Both the position numbers and the translations under genes were made by a program. The notes beneath the pieces were generated by a model. The model made no database searches, was not told where the DNA came from, and saw nothing but the letters and a program-made list of their open reading frames with translations. Of a stretch of 64,000 nt of DNA, positions 32,371 through 43,978 are shown piece by piece (position 1 is the first letter of the stretch; the number at the start of each line of letters is the position of its first letter). Source of the DNA: Rhizomucor pusillus. Lineage: Eukaryota > Mucoromycota > Mucoromycetes > Mucorales > Lichtheimiaceae. The DNA lies in contig FWWN02000646.1 in NCBI GenBank assembly GCA_900175165.2, positions 164,226-228,225 of the forward strand. The letters run 5' to 3'.

Positions 32371-33149
32371 TCTGTAAGTCGCAGGATGCCCATCACGCAA
32401 AGATACAGCGAAAGAACTCTCGAGTGCAGCAGTAACCTAATATATTTCTGTCAGGATCGCTTGAAAGGATAAGCGTACTCTGAAAGTAATATCGAAACAG
32501 TAACCATCAAGTTTCGTCGCTATATTGGTATTTAGAAAATACATAACAAAAGTAGTCTCGATCAAAATAATAGAGGACCTTATCAGGCCGAGCGTTGCGC
32601 TGTGTAGAGTTCATGCTATCGATCACTGAAGTACTTTGGCCCTTGAAGCAGAAATCTCTTTTGATCCAGCATGATAATAGATACGTAGTCGGCTACAGCC
32701 ATAATTCCATGATTCTGTCCGCCCGTCATTGAAATGTTTCTTTGTCACTAATCTTATCCATAAATCAATTGATACCTTTTATCTGATCCAGGCCTTCGAC
32801 TGGAAAAAAGTTTAGCCTTGCTCAATCTTTCAATGTTTGTTATGCATAGAACTATGACAGTCAGTTTTGAAAGCATAAGATGCAATGTTGAATCCTAGAT
32901 AACAAACGCTATATAAGTATTTGGGCTAATTAATGTGATAGATACATCTCACTTATTGAAGTGGAGAGGAGATGATGAACATCAACCGTTGGTCTCGCGA
33001 GATATACCTCGCCGCAAACAAGCATATGCTCTTCTGAAAGAGCCAAGTCTAACTACTAAATCTTTAAGAATATATTGCTTGCGGCAATTGCACACATGAG
33101 CTGGTTGAAGCTAAACAGTTGATCAACAACATATTCCACTGACGGAGGA
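32371..33149. other. Intergenic, no supported gene
   Basis: AT-rich sequence with no ORF of interest, promoter-like arrangement or RNA gene that I can recognise. Confidence 0.4.
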
Positions 33150-33197
33150 CGATATTATGGCCAGCAAATGATTATCCAGTCCATAGCTACATTTGAA

Positions 33198-33511
33198 GAT
33201 TTACTTGCCTGTATTGTGTATGTAGTATTCATTTCCATTGAGAATGAGCTTTATTTTTCGTTTTGATCTTCCAAGGGCGCGGATGGTTCCGTGTAGATCG
33301 CTGATCTTCTTTACCCGGCCGCGTAATTTTCCGTGATTAGTACTATTTCTTTGCGCAAGCGCCTGCCTTTCTTGGACGTTCTCCAAAGTCTTGCTGAATA
33401 ATCCTTGTACTCTTGGAACATAATGCAAAACATTATCCAAATGCCCGCCCAGATGTATGAGAAATCGACCGGGCGCTTTTTCTGTTGTCCTTCAGGCCCT
33501 CGCACGGACAT
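33198..33511 (-). other. Possible small gene, structure unresolved
   Basis: A minus-strand frame of about 90 residues reads GRFLIHLGGHLDNVLHYVPR, then VQGLFSKTLENVQERQALAQ and a basic segment (HGKLRGRVKKISDLHGTIRA, GRSKRKIKLIL). It ends NTGK-stop at a site that could also be a GC donor (CAG/GCAAGT). The ATG at 33511 (MSVRGPEGQQKKRPVDF) is in another frame and I could not join the two. It lies head-to-head with the NmrA-like gene. No family is recognised. Confidence 0.3.
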
Positions 33512-33708
33512 GGCTGCTGCGGCTTTTCCTGAATGCTTGATAAGCGAACCTTAATCCTTGCACACGGACGTTAATTAGGCCGATGCCGAGACCGTTGTCG
33601 GAGCACAAACAGCCATGCATGGGCCGAAACAGAGTAACATAAAAGGCGCGCGTTTGCAGTTTATTCGAGCTTATTCCTTCCTTCTTATACTTTGAAACCG
33701 TAACCATC

Positions 33709-34593
33709 ATGTCCGAACGCGTTTTTGTCATTGGAGGAACCGGCAACACCGGTAAACCTGTCGTTGAAGCGCTGCTGAAGGCTAACGTCCCCACCACTGT
33801 TCTGGCTCGTACACCCGAGAAGGTCCACCAAATGTTCCCAAGCTCTGTCAACAACAGCAACTTCACCATCGTGAAAGGCGACGTTACTGACTATGCACTG
33901 TTTGAAAAGTCCATCGTTGGACACACCCGCCTTTTCTTCGTTGTCAACGGCTTTGGAAATATGATCGAGACCAAGGTCACACTCGCAGCAAAGGCCTACG
34001 CCGCTGGTGTCAAGCAAGTCGTCGACGTGTCTTCGCTTTCATCCGGATTCCCCTGGCGCAGCTCATTTATCGGTGTTCACCATCGCAGCTGCGAGGAGGG
34101 TATCCTTGCCATCCCCAACCGCGGCGCATACGTTGCCCTGCGACCATCGCGTTTCATGTCCAACATGCTCTGGATCGATATCCATGGAATCAAAGCAAAC
34201 AACACCGTCTACGACACAGCCGAGCCTGATGAGAGGGAGGAATGGATCTCGCCTAATGATATCGGTGCTCTTGCAGCCATTGTCCTGTTGGATCCAGTTG
34301 AGAAGCACGGCGATGCTGTCTACGAGATGGTTGGAGATTACATTACACCCACCAAGCGTGCCGCCGTCTTCTCAGAAGCTCTCGGTCGCGAAATTAAGTA
34401 TCAGCAAATCTCCTTGCCCGAAAAGTACAAGCAACTCAATAGTCACCTTCCTCACGCTATGGCCTACGAGCTCTCCATACCCTTTGGTGGTGATGGAAAC
34501 CCCAAGAGACCGGCTGCGTTGTCCATCTTGCTCGGTCGTGAACCAGAGACCGTCGAGCAATGGATCAAGGCAAACAAGAATGGTTTCTTGTAG
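33709..34593 (+). CDS. NmrA-like NAD(P)-binding Rossmann-fold protein
   Basis: Single exon, 294 aa. Atypical short-chain dehydrogenase/NmrA-type fold: MSERVFVIGGTGNTGKPVVE carries the N-terminal G-x-x-G-x-x-G nucleotide loop, then LARTPEK (phosphate-binding Arg as in NADPH binders) and VKGDVTD. VVDVSSLSSGF is the segment before the catalytic region, and LRPSRFMSNML is typical of NmrA-like proteins. EWISPNDIGALAAIVLLD follows in the second half, which binds the substrate or partner. No Y-x-x-x-K catalytic pair is obvious (GVHHRSCEE in its place), suggesting a redox sensor or a reductase with an atypical site. The gene has C-ending codons, unlike neighbours, suggesting higher expression. The nearest upstream ORF is divergent, about 200 bp away. 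Confidence 0.9.
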   Translation: MSERVFVIGGTGNTGKPVVEALLKANVPTTVLARTPEKVHQMFPSSVNNSNFTIVKGDVTDYALFEKSIVGHTRLFFVVNGFGNMIETKVTLAAKAYAAGVKQVVDVSSLSSGFPWRSSFIGVHHRSCEEGILAIPNRGAYVALRPSRFMSNMLWIDIHGIKANNTVYDTAEPDEREEWISPNDIGALAAIVLLDPVEKHGDAVYEMVGDYITPTKRAAVFSEALGREIKYQQISLPEKYKQLNSHLPHAMAYELSIPFGGDGNPKRPAALSILLGREPETVEQWIKANKNGFL

Positions 34594-34787
34594 ATAACGT
34601 ACTCATCCTAGCTATCTTCCCTTCTCCTACTTCCTCGTCACCTTGTATTAGTCATTTTAAATCTTTCAATCATCCTTGCTGTGAAACAAACTCTCAGTAT
34701 CCATTGTATTGTACGACAGATCATTGTAGGCTCAAATTTTCTTCGCATTTACAGAAGAGTCTATGTACATGTTGGTAATGCCTTATA

Positions 34788-35536
34788 TTACGTCGATTGC
34801 GGTGTTGTTGATGCCTGATCTGAAGAATCCTGCTTCGGTTGATATTGCGCCTTTGAAATGAATGTCCAATACTGTTGACCGCTTTTGAGAAATGCGTACA
34901 ACTCCTCCATGAAACGTGTTGCCAGGAATTTCGGATCTATCTTGTTGTGTCCAAGTGCAAGCCATTCGGAAAGCTGCTGAATAACTTCTGGGTCGTGCTG
35001 ATCCTGGGATCGTTGCAATATATCGACAATATGCTGTTCCAGTTCCGGGTCGCGGTCACTGTGCATCAGCAGAGGCAATTCTTTTTCGAGAAATTCTTTA
35101 ATCTACAGAGGCAAACCTTAACGAGGATGTAAAGGTTACAGACATTGATAGTAGTTACCTTCGCTATATGCACTGGTTCAATTCGTGTCATGCTGGCAAA
35201 TCTTCCTAGCGGTGCGGGATATGTAATCGTGGCGAATTCGGTCTCATACACGCGAGCGCGAAACATTCGAGCCTTCTCTTGCAAAGTAGGAGCTCTTCGT
35301 TTCGGAGGAGGATTATGTTTGCCATGTCGACCAAAAGCAAGGATATATTCTTGAAAACTGCTAGTCTCCTCGCAGATATCATAGACCAGAGACCGCACAT
35401 CCTGCTTGCACAGCGGACATGTAGGCGAGATATTGATCCATTGCCGCGCGCAGCTGAAGCAGAACGAGTGATAGCAGGGTTGCAAGAATGTCTGATTCAC
35501 ATAGGGCTGCATGCAAACGGAGCACGTTGGCTTCAT
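34788..35536 (-). CDS. RING-finger E3 ubiquitin ligase, Topors-like
   Basis: Two exons (35536-35159, 35102-34788; intron GTAACT...CTGTAG) give 230 aa. The RING is at the extreme N-terminus: C-S-V-C near residue 5, CYHSFCFSC (C-x-H-x2-C-x2-C), and CPLC near residue 40, giving a C3HC4 set with all eight ligands. The second half (IKEFLEKELPLLMHSDRDPEL..., EWLALGHNKIDPKFLATRFMEELYAFLKSG) is helical and resembles the segment that follows the RING in Topors-family ligases. The likely role is E3 ubiquitin (or SUMO) ligase; the substrate is unknown. It is convergent with the NmrA-like gene, 194 bp between stops. Confidence 0.85.
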
Positions 35537-35809
35537 TTCTTCTTCCAGCTAATGCAGCCTGAACTCGTTTGCCAAAGCAGAAAATCTCCAAGCAATGTAC
35601 AATGCCAAATACAATCTAGGTGATTTGCGGGACGAGGAGAGAAACGGCGGTAAAAGCGTCAGCGATGATTTTTTAAGAAAAAAAGTGACAGAACAAGAAA
35701 TAGCACATAGCTACTGTACAGAAAGAATTGAAATGGAAGGCTGTGCTAAATTAGAAAAGATATCGTTGAGGGAAAAAAGTAATAAATGATTTGAAGCGAA
35801 ATAGAACGA

Positions 35810-38033
35810 TTAAAGAGTAATGACATTAGGATCTCCGTTCTAAGTATTCGCAGAGTAAGTAAACGACGGGCTATGCATAAGGTTTCATCACACAGCACTT
35901 ACAAAAGGATGGCGCCAGCCGCATTGAAAGTCATGTTTCTTGTAAGTCCTATCTGTGCTGGTTGATGTATTGAATCCGATATGGTACATAAGCAAAGTCT
36001 TGCTTGTGACTAGGGTCTGGCTGCACTCGCTACACTCTTCAAGCTCGCCAAGCAGACAGTTTTGTAATATAAGATCTGGAGGAGTATCCTTATACTTTAA
36101 CAATAATCCAGATGCAAGCTTTGCAATTTTCGGTTTCAAGAACAACCCGCTGTTGTAGGAAAGAAAAAAAAGTATGTTCAGACCGGAACTGATTATACGG
36201 TAGGTCGAGTCTCATTTTCCTTACCTTCCACCTGTTCCAACAAATACGCCGCAGTGACCAGGTACATGCTGGTTAGCATTGTACACAACGCTTTCGATCT
36301 GTCGCCACTCATTCTTGCCGCAAACGGGAAAATCGTCTTCCACAAGTGCCACATAGGTGCTCTGGAAATTATCGGCCGCGAGGCTCAAGGCTTTGCTAAA
36401 ATGCAGACGCTGGTCAAAGACATTGCCGTCTTCTCGCACCCATTTCAGATATCTTTGGCCACGCAGATCGTTTGAGAAACGTTCCTTGGCTGTATCGAAC
36501 TGGGAGTGGTTTGTGAAATGGGTATAAACGACAGCTTGCATCCTGTCGTAGAGCGATCCTGGATGAGGATCGACGGGCCAGTTATGCAGATACGACTCGA
36601 GTGTGCGAGAGAGCAAGGGCGGATCGCCGCGTCGAGGTGCTGTCATGACTACAAAGGTAAACATGTATCTGTCATGGGTCAGCTGATTCAGCACGACAGG
36701 ATCGACAAACGTTTCGCGCGTGTGGTAGGCGTTGCAAATAAGCAAGATAGGCAATGTCACGAGGCACACTAGGGCGCCCTTTTTGACTGCAGACCAGAGC
36801 ATCCGCCACAATGGCGTGCGTCTTTTGGATCCAATGAATTCCTCCAAGTGCTCGTCTGGATGGACCTCATCCACCACTAGCCATTTTTGTTGTTGTGCGA
36901 GGCAGGTTTGTGTCACGATGGTTGCCATGTAGCCCGTCAAAATACCCGTCAAAGACCACCACAAGATGTTTTTGGCCGTATAGTTGACGAGGCACATGAG
37001 AAGCTGCAAGGTGACTTTACGTACAGTGACCTTGTAATTCGATTCCTCGGGCCCATACATGAGGATATACTTGTCGTCAATACTCAGAGACTGTACAATC
37101 AGGAGCGCAAACAGGAAAGGGGCAAGACCTATCATCACTAACGTCAGCAATCAAGATCTATAGATTCCTTCTCGGGTTCGGCTTACCTTGACTACATTCG
37201 TGCAAGGAATCGCTAAAAAAGAGCGTCGGCACAGCAAACCCGGTGGACTTGGAAAACAAGTATCCAATTCCTTGCCGGATCAAACAAACGGATAGTACGA
37301 TCCCTACAAGTACACGCAGGAACCGACGAGTTCCTCCGAGCATATGCGTCAATGACTCTTCGAAGAGACCGAGAATGAGCACGTTCCACGCGAACAGGAA
37401 AAATGTGTGCCAGGAGCCGGTGAAAAGAAAGGGTGATAGCAACAAATTGACGATTTCCAGGCGATGTATGACGAAAGATGGCGAAGAGCATTTGAGGTGG
37501 AGCAAGCCCGCAAAGTTGAGCGCTGATACAATCACCGATATACATATTATATACCGCGTTATCAGCGGCAGAGGCCACAGGCACAGCAATTTTTGTGACT
37601 TTGGCTTGCTATTCTTAACGATGGAGGGCTGTTTAGGGCGGTGGTGCCTGAATAATGAATTGCGTCGGCTGTGCTTTCTGCGTGGTCTAGCGCTGGCGGG
37701 CGGTAAAGGCGAAGACAAGGTGACTAGCCAGGTTTGCGGTAAATACAGCGTTGCTGCCGAGTAATGAGGCAATGGTAGCGGCAATTGGGGTATACTCGGA
37801 TTAGGTGGATTTGATGGAGGAGGGGGAGGAGGAAGAGCAGTCGATGATTCCTCATTCTCGGGTATGTTCGCAGTAGCAGTGACGGTTACGGAGGGCATGC
37901 GCAAAGGTGGTATCGGCTGAGGTGGATTGGAAGGTGCTGATATTGCGGGTGTAGAGGGTGACTGGGAGGCGGATCTGGATACTTCTTGGACTAGCCGCAG
38001 AGTTCCAAACATCTTGAAGAGTGACTCCCCCAT
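35810..38033 (-). CDS. Rhomboid-like membrane domain fused to a glycosyltransferase-like domain
   Basis: Four exons (38033-37187, 37137-36225, 36149-35903, 35839-35810) give 678 aa with frame-consistent GT-AG joins. Residues 1-155 are Pro/Ser-rich, with a basic patch RPRRKHSRRNSLFRHHR. Residues about 170-400 hold six to seven hydrophobic segments (for example LEIVNLLLSPFLFTGSWHTF, then FAWNVLILGLFEESLTHML), matching the rhomboid-like layout of UBAC2/TMEM115 proteins. The protease G-x-S-G is not seen (HECSQVMIGLAP in its place), so it should be a pseudo-rhomboid. From about residue 430 a soluble domain follows: FVVMTAPRRGDPPLLSRTLE, ALVEDDFPVCGKNEW (an E-D-D acidic triad as in GT-A enzymes), GTGGSGLFLKPKIA, TPPDLILQNCLLG and a C-terminal CGWRHPFNGDPNVITL. 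Likely Golgi/ER. The donor and acceptor are unknown; PGAP4 or MGAT4-like folds are the nearest I can suggest. Confidence 0.8.
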
Positions 38034-38302
38034 GGTACTAGATATTACAGACAAGTGCCTCAGGGCCGATCAAGTTGAGGATGCGCGCGCGTCGCTCCGT
38101 TTATTCAATGTTGTGTTTTGAAAAGGAAAGAAGGGAAAAGGAAGGACTGGCGGAAAGAATGGACAGAGACGCAAAGGAAAAGGGGGAGGGGAACGAACGT
38201 ACGAGGGACTTAGGAGGACGAGGAGGAGGAGAAAGGAAAGCGGGATTTTGAGGCAAGGTGCAACAAGACCGTATGTATTGCTGTGAAAATTGGGCCTTTT
38301 TG

Positions 38303-41300
38303 TCACACCTCGTCGTCGTCTTGAGCTTCCTCACGCTCGATGCCCAAAAGGCGTACAGGTTTCAGGTGTTCCAGATCTAAATCTATTAATTGCCATCTGT
38401 CGGATAGTAGCAGCACCAATTTCCCTAATTACCTTTCAAATAGCGCAAACACTGCTTGCTAACTCGTGTGTGATCCAAATTGAGATTGGTCAAATTCACT
38501 GCACCTACACAACGCAATCAGCAAAAACAAAGAAAGGAATTAGTCATTGTGTGTGAGTCTGGCCCGATGAGATCGAAATACTACCTTGTAATCCTTTCAC
38601 GCCTCGGTCCGATACCAGCTCGCATTGAGCCAAGTTTAATGTGCGAAGATTTCGTGCAAACGCACATTTTTCAAAATCTCCAAATAGGCACAAACTTGCA
38701 TTGCTGATCTGCGTACGACTCAGCGACAGCGTATCAAGCTTAGCAAGACCTTGGATGAGAAGTGAGGGGATCGTCTGAAGAAAATCAATTGTGGTTACAC
38801 ACGTACCTATAAGTTCTGCTAATCCGGTATCTGACAAAGCCGTGCGATCGAGAAAGAGTTTGGTAAGGTTGACTAGACCTGCAGCTATTTTGTCAGTACT
38901 ACATTCTCTAGTAACCGAACTTTACCATACCTGCCAATCGAGCCACACCCTCATCGGTGACCCGCGTACCGCTGAGACTAAGATACCGCAATGATACCAT
39001 GGAAGCAATGGATTTGGTTGCTTCATCTGTTATCTGAAGCATGCTTGTCAAATCCAGATGTCTGAGCGGTAAATCTGCGTTGCATAAGTAGCATCAGTGG
39101 GTCTGCATGATATCAAGGAGTGCATTTCAGAAAGGAGTGGCAAAAGGATGTACCTGCATACCGTGCAAGCACGGTGTCCAATTCTTGCACACGATTGGGA
39201 AATTGTACCGTTTCGAGATGGCACAACTCTGCAACACCCAAACTATCAGCATCACTGTATGCTTAAAAATTCTTCTGAATTTTACTAAGCTCACCTCTAG
39301 GCAAAAATGAGAGCCCACGCGCTGAAACTTGATCGCATCCTCCAAGCTTCAGCTCACGCAAGCGTTTAAAGCAGCATATGATACGAACCACTTCATCGTC
39401 GCTGATACCTGTTTTGCTCATATCAAGAATTTCAAGCTGCTGCAAATTGCATCGTGATGAAAACGCTTGTTGCTGCTGAATTCCGGTCGATGCCAGGGAC
39501 ACGTGCAGAAGATTGGAGAATGCTAAAACACCCGGTCAGTTCTGTAAACAATCCCGCATCTTCAATTTGCTTACAGCTGTTTAGTAAATTCAAAACGTCA
39601 TTTGATTTTATGTTCGTGCATCCATCAAGCAAAATTGCCTCCAACACTTCCTTGAATTGCGCACGCTGCACGAGGGACGATAGGCCCGCATCTGATACTT
39701 TTGTCCTGGACAGATTCAGATAACGTAGATGCAGTAACTCTAGGTTCGTCGCATGCTTGTTAGCACCATAGCCACGTGATATAAACCGCGATACTAAACG
39801 TACTTGTAAGATACTGCAACCCCTTGTCTGTAACTTTGCAGTTGCTTGTATCCAAGTACTCCAGGTTGCGAAGAGCTAGGTGCTCATTCCGTTAGCAAGG
39901 ACCAAGACTAATGCTGCACGGAACATGTACCTTCTATGTGTTTGATACCAGCATCAGTGATAACATCACAACCTTTTAGACTGAGCTTAGTGATGCTGCT
40001 TGCAGATATGCACATCCCTAGTTCTTCCAAGAGCGAGTCGGTCGCATAGACATACGAGTCCAGTATGACATTTTGCAGATAACTTTATACATTTGAAGTA
40101 AGTTATATGCAAAAATCCTCAGGTAAAAAAAGGTGTTTGCGACATACCAATGACCAGCTAAACGCTTCAGAGAGAACCTTTCCAGTTTCCTTGTCTCTTC
40201 CAGTCGCGCCAACAACAGCTCGCCTACTTTTGATGAAACAAAGACTAAATTTCGCAGTCGTCGTTGAGCGTCCGTCGTCGGCTGAGAAAGGAACCCTGCA
40301 ACTGCTTCAATGCAGGTATCACGCAACGGTTGCACAGTCCGTGGTTTGCCCTTGTGTGTCTGCAGGTCGTTCGATTCCTGTTGTCTACCGGCTCTATTTT
40401 CGATAGCTGACAGCAAGGCTGACCTGCGAGCATTTTCATCCACTATGCTCAAAAATATCAGTAAAAAATGATGTGTTTCAAACGCATTTCCATGCATATC
40501 TACCCTGAGATCTATTTATCGACGACTGCTGCTGCTGTTGATTGCTTCCTTGAAGCAGCTCTCCAAGCTGTGCGGGAGCTTCGTCCGTAAGGCGATGACC
40601 AGTTGTGCCCCAGTTCCAGCTAGGATTACCAACCCTTCCACGGCGCCCAAAGGGAACGCGGCGAGTGGAGGTGGCTGGGCGATGTGGGTTGATCGCTGGC
40701 TGATTGTTGAAGAGGTTAGGTGCAGGTGCCGGTACTTGTATATCCTGGTTCATATCTTCGAAACTCAAGCGATGATCATCGTCTGAGTCATTTGAGTCAT
40801 CCAAATCCATCGGCGAAGTTTGCGAGGGCTGTGAAGGAGCACGGGATGCTGTGGAGGAGGGTGTCGCTGACTGGTTTTACTATATTATCAGTCTCAGATA
40901 CACTTCGATTAATTCTTTGATCCATACCGTAAGTGTCTGATTGTTTGTGTGACTGACAATAAGAGAAACATTAGGAATAAAACCTGAGGATCAAACACCG
41001 TTAGTATCGCTAGAAAATCTCCAAGCTGGATGCATTTGATTTTTGCTTACCAGCCTCTTGCGCAGTCAGATTGCCTTCAGATTCTGCAAAAACTCTACGT
41101 GGAAATGGCTATATCATCGGAAATATTACTCATCTGCGAAATGCCCATATTGTCAGTTGGCTTACCACGGTGAAGAATAAGGGCTGATTGGATTGATCTT
41201 TTGTGCGCACAAATGCAAACATATCCTGCAAGGTCGCATCAGCATTGAATGTCTGTCGCACAGTAGTTCCATCCTTGATCCTGAACTGGACGAGCGCTTT

Positions 41301-42114
41301 TGACATTCGATTGCTGTCTGTGCTAGGGAACGTACCAGCAACCGCAGCAGAAACGGAGGCAGTTCGTTTTGCTTCATCCGCCTCAGCATCGGCATCCATA
41401 GATCCGCGCTTCGCTTGGCGGTCTTGCCTGATATTCTCTAACGCGCGCGCTCTTGCCTAGATGCCGGAGCAATAGAAGGGTTATTTTCACATATAAGATG
41501 AAACAGTAACGGACTACAATTTACCTCTCTATCAAGCCGTTTTTGCTTCTTGATTTCTTCTTGGAGCGGCGTGGATTCCAAAATTTCGTGGCGGGGTCGT
41601 TCAGAAGACGCATGCGACGTTCCGTGAATAAGCTTCTTGTACTCTCTATCTTCTTTGATTTCTTGAAGGATTTTGTTCCTCGCCTACAAGGTATAAGTCA
41701 CTGTTGAAGGACTGCATCGCTGCGTCTTACCTCTTTATCCTGTCGCTTGGCGCGTTTAGACTCGAGAGCCATTTTTGCAGACTTCTCTCGCAGACGAACC
41801 GCCTCTTGCTCGTCGTGTCGGCTGGTTACACGCGCTTCTCCGCGTGTCTCCAAGTTGTCCACATAAGGGTTTGCATTGCTCGGTTGTTGGCCGAGACAGA
41901 GTACAGGCGACTTACTTTGTCCCCGCTGCCGGTCGAGAATCCTGCATAATACGTCTGTTAATAATGAATTGCATCGAAAAGCTTGGAGCCGCACCGCGTA
42001 CCATTCTGTGGCGGCCTGTACGTTTCCTGTCTGAGACAGAGCTTCTTTGCAGATGCCTATGTCGAATCCAAGGCTCATTAATTGTGCCAACTGATCGTCT
42101 ACATTCTCTGCCAT
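38303..42114 (-). CDS. UBA-UBX-leucine-rich-repeat fusion protein
   Basis: About 17 exons read in one continuous frame from ATG 42114 to TGA 38303. N-terminus: a UBA domain (DDQLAQLMSLGFDIGICKEA ... NVQAATEWIL). A basic coiled coil follows (KRAKRQDKEARNKILQEIKEDRE). Then a UBX domain runs VQFRIKDGTTVRQTFNADAT, FAFVRTKDQ, FPRRVFAESEGNLTAQEAG, FIPNVSLIV; the F-P-R loop that docks on p97/Cdc48 is intact. A Ser/Pro/Gln linker (PSWNWGTTGHRL, Q5) leads into an AMN1-type leucine-rich-repeat array of at least eight repeats (SLKGCDVITDAGIKHI, YLNLSRTKVSDAGL, ELKLGGCDQVSARGLSFL, FLDRTALSDTGLAEL). It ends with an acidic EEAQDDDEV. The UBA-UBX half alone would match UBXN1-like Cdc48 adaptors. The join at the linker (SRTQG/VDENARR) has good splice sites and preserved phase. 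Confidence 0.82.
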
Positions 42115-42435
42115 TATGCAAAAGGTAAAGTTCGAGCTGGGCTGCTGGGCGGGAATTCCGCCAGTCTTTGCATTGCAGCCAACACGCGCCCATCCAAAAT
42201 CGGATACTACCTCTCCATTAATGATTGCTAGATCAAAAGATAATGTCTTTTTTAGGTCAAAACGCAGAACAATTACTAATAAAGTACAGAAAAATGAGAG
42301 AGAAAAAGTGTAAAGTAGAGAGTGAGTGGCGAGAGAAAAAGGGAGCGTATGTGTTTGCGAGAATACACGTGTGGTAATTGATAAAGGAGGGGCAAGTACT
42401 TCGAGAGAATGGTAGAAAATGAAGCGATTATAGAA

Positions 42436-43978
42436 TTAATCCAAGGACAAGACTCTATCACCAGCATTCTGCGTCAAAGATGACTCGTTTGGATCGCATA
42501 ATACTAGAATGGTAAGTTGTGGTCAGTGATATGATTTCGGTGGAACGGGGTCAATATCTTCAGCTTACAGTGAGCTTTAAGACCCTTGTTGAAGTTGGAC
42601 CAGCAGAACGCCGCGTTTATAATTGTCAGAACTAGCAAAGCAAGAGAAACGCTTGCTGATCCGGGTTTAACAAAGGCGAGCTATCTCAAGCATATCTGAC
42701 AGCGACTTACCAAAGAAGGTCAAAAAGTTTCTGACATATGTATATTTGTGAGCCTGGCTTGGATCGTACATACGCACGATTTTAAAGATAAAGTATGCAC
42801 AGCCGGCTGCTAAGCCGATAAAGAAGATGAGAATGAGTGGCCGAGACTCGTGACGAACCTATAGGAATACGTGTAAATTAACTGGAGAAATAACGAGAAA
42901 GAAATTCCTGCTTACGGCATAGACACTAAGAATTAAGAACAGGCAAGTTAACGGCAAAGCAATGATTGTCAAAGGGAACTCAGCATCGCCGGGATGGAGC
43001 ACCAAGACAAGATATTGAATAGAGTAACCAAGGAAAAAGAACATGTCGATCTTAAGGATTGTCAATAGGATCTGATACCATCGATACATGTCTGAGATTT
43101 GTATGAGTAAGATGGTGCTTTCCTCGCAGGAACTCCCACAGTTACTTACTTCTAATTTCCGGATCTGCGCCGATCTTTTTGTATATTCGCCAGCTGCAAA
43201 TAGTTGTTGTCATTAGTTGCTAAATGCCGACGACGTGAATTGATCGTCATATGAGAAACGTTACCCAAATTCTTGATATAACCGGGCCCCAAGATAAAAG
43301 TAGCCTAACTCGCAAACACCGATAATGACAGCATTGACGATCAAAAGTCGAGTAATAAGCCATTGAAGATGATCTTTGCCTGCTATGTCGTTTTGGTTCA
43401 AGGCATCGCTTATCTGCTGGAACTGGAATACGGCGTAGATGAAACAACAAAGATTGAAGAGAATGAAGGCGATGACTTGGATTGTGTTTTTCATGCGGAC
43501 CTATCCATTTTCAGTTTTGGAACTGTCCATCCAGGTTAAATATTTGATTTACTTACCGCGTCCCATGCGATGCCAACCTGGTATACTTGGGAGAAGATAA
43601 ATATCATGAGGTACACTGGGATACCCATACCGAGGTCATCAGCAAATCTATGAGGTGGGTGGGAGAAAACGATATTGAGTGGAGCCCCGTGCCAAAGTGC
43701 CAAGAAAGGTTGGTGCCTTACGGTGTATGGTAAAAGTTTGCGAATATGACTGATTCCAGGGCAATGACAACGACAGCCTCAAAAATGGCGATGCCAACTA
43801 GCCATGCTGAATGCCGTGAATCTGTCCAGAACTTTACAGCGCATTAATAATGTCGAAAGTGCAGTGTAGGGTACGCCGAGTAACTCACGCGGAACCTCGT
43901 CTCTGTCTGTTCGCGAGACATTTCGTAGTCCTTTCTGGTCGACTCGGTTTCCAAACCGACGAAATGATCAGTTGACAT
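42436..43978 (-). CDS. UPF0658 Golgi-apparatus multi-pass membrane protein
   Basis: Belongs to the fungal UPF0658 family (fission yeast C23H3.04 type), whose role is unknown. Start ATG 43978 (MSTDHFVGLETESTRKD), stop 42436 (...GDRVLSLD), about seven exons separated by 50-70 nt introns. Conserved blocks: HSAWLVGIAIFEAVVVIALE, YLMIFIFSQVYQVGIAWDAV, NTIQVIAFILFNLCCFIYAV, RIYKKIGADPEIRDMYRWYQ, LLTILKIDMFFFLGYSIQYL and TYVRNFLTFFASVSLALLVL. I count about nine hydrophobic segments. The RIYKKIGADP...MYRWYQ block between membrane segments is the family signature. Neighbour genes are on the same strand but functionally unrelated. Confidence 0.88.

Noticed and set aside
38303..42114. Two genes: a UBX protein and a separate leucine-rich-repeat protein
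   Set aside because: No stop, promoter or ATG with context separates them, and the splice joining SQG to VDENARR preserves phase. Kept as one gene but flagged for transcript check.
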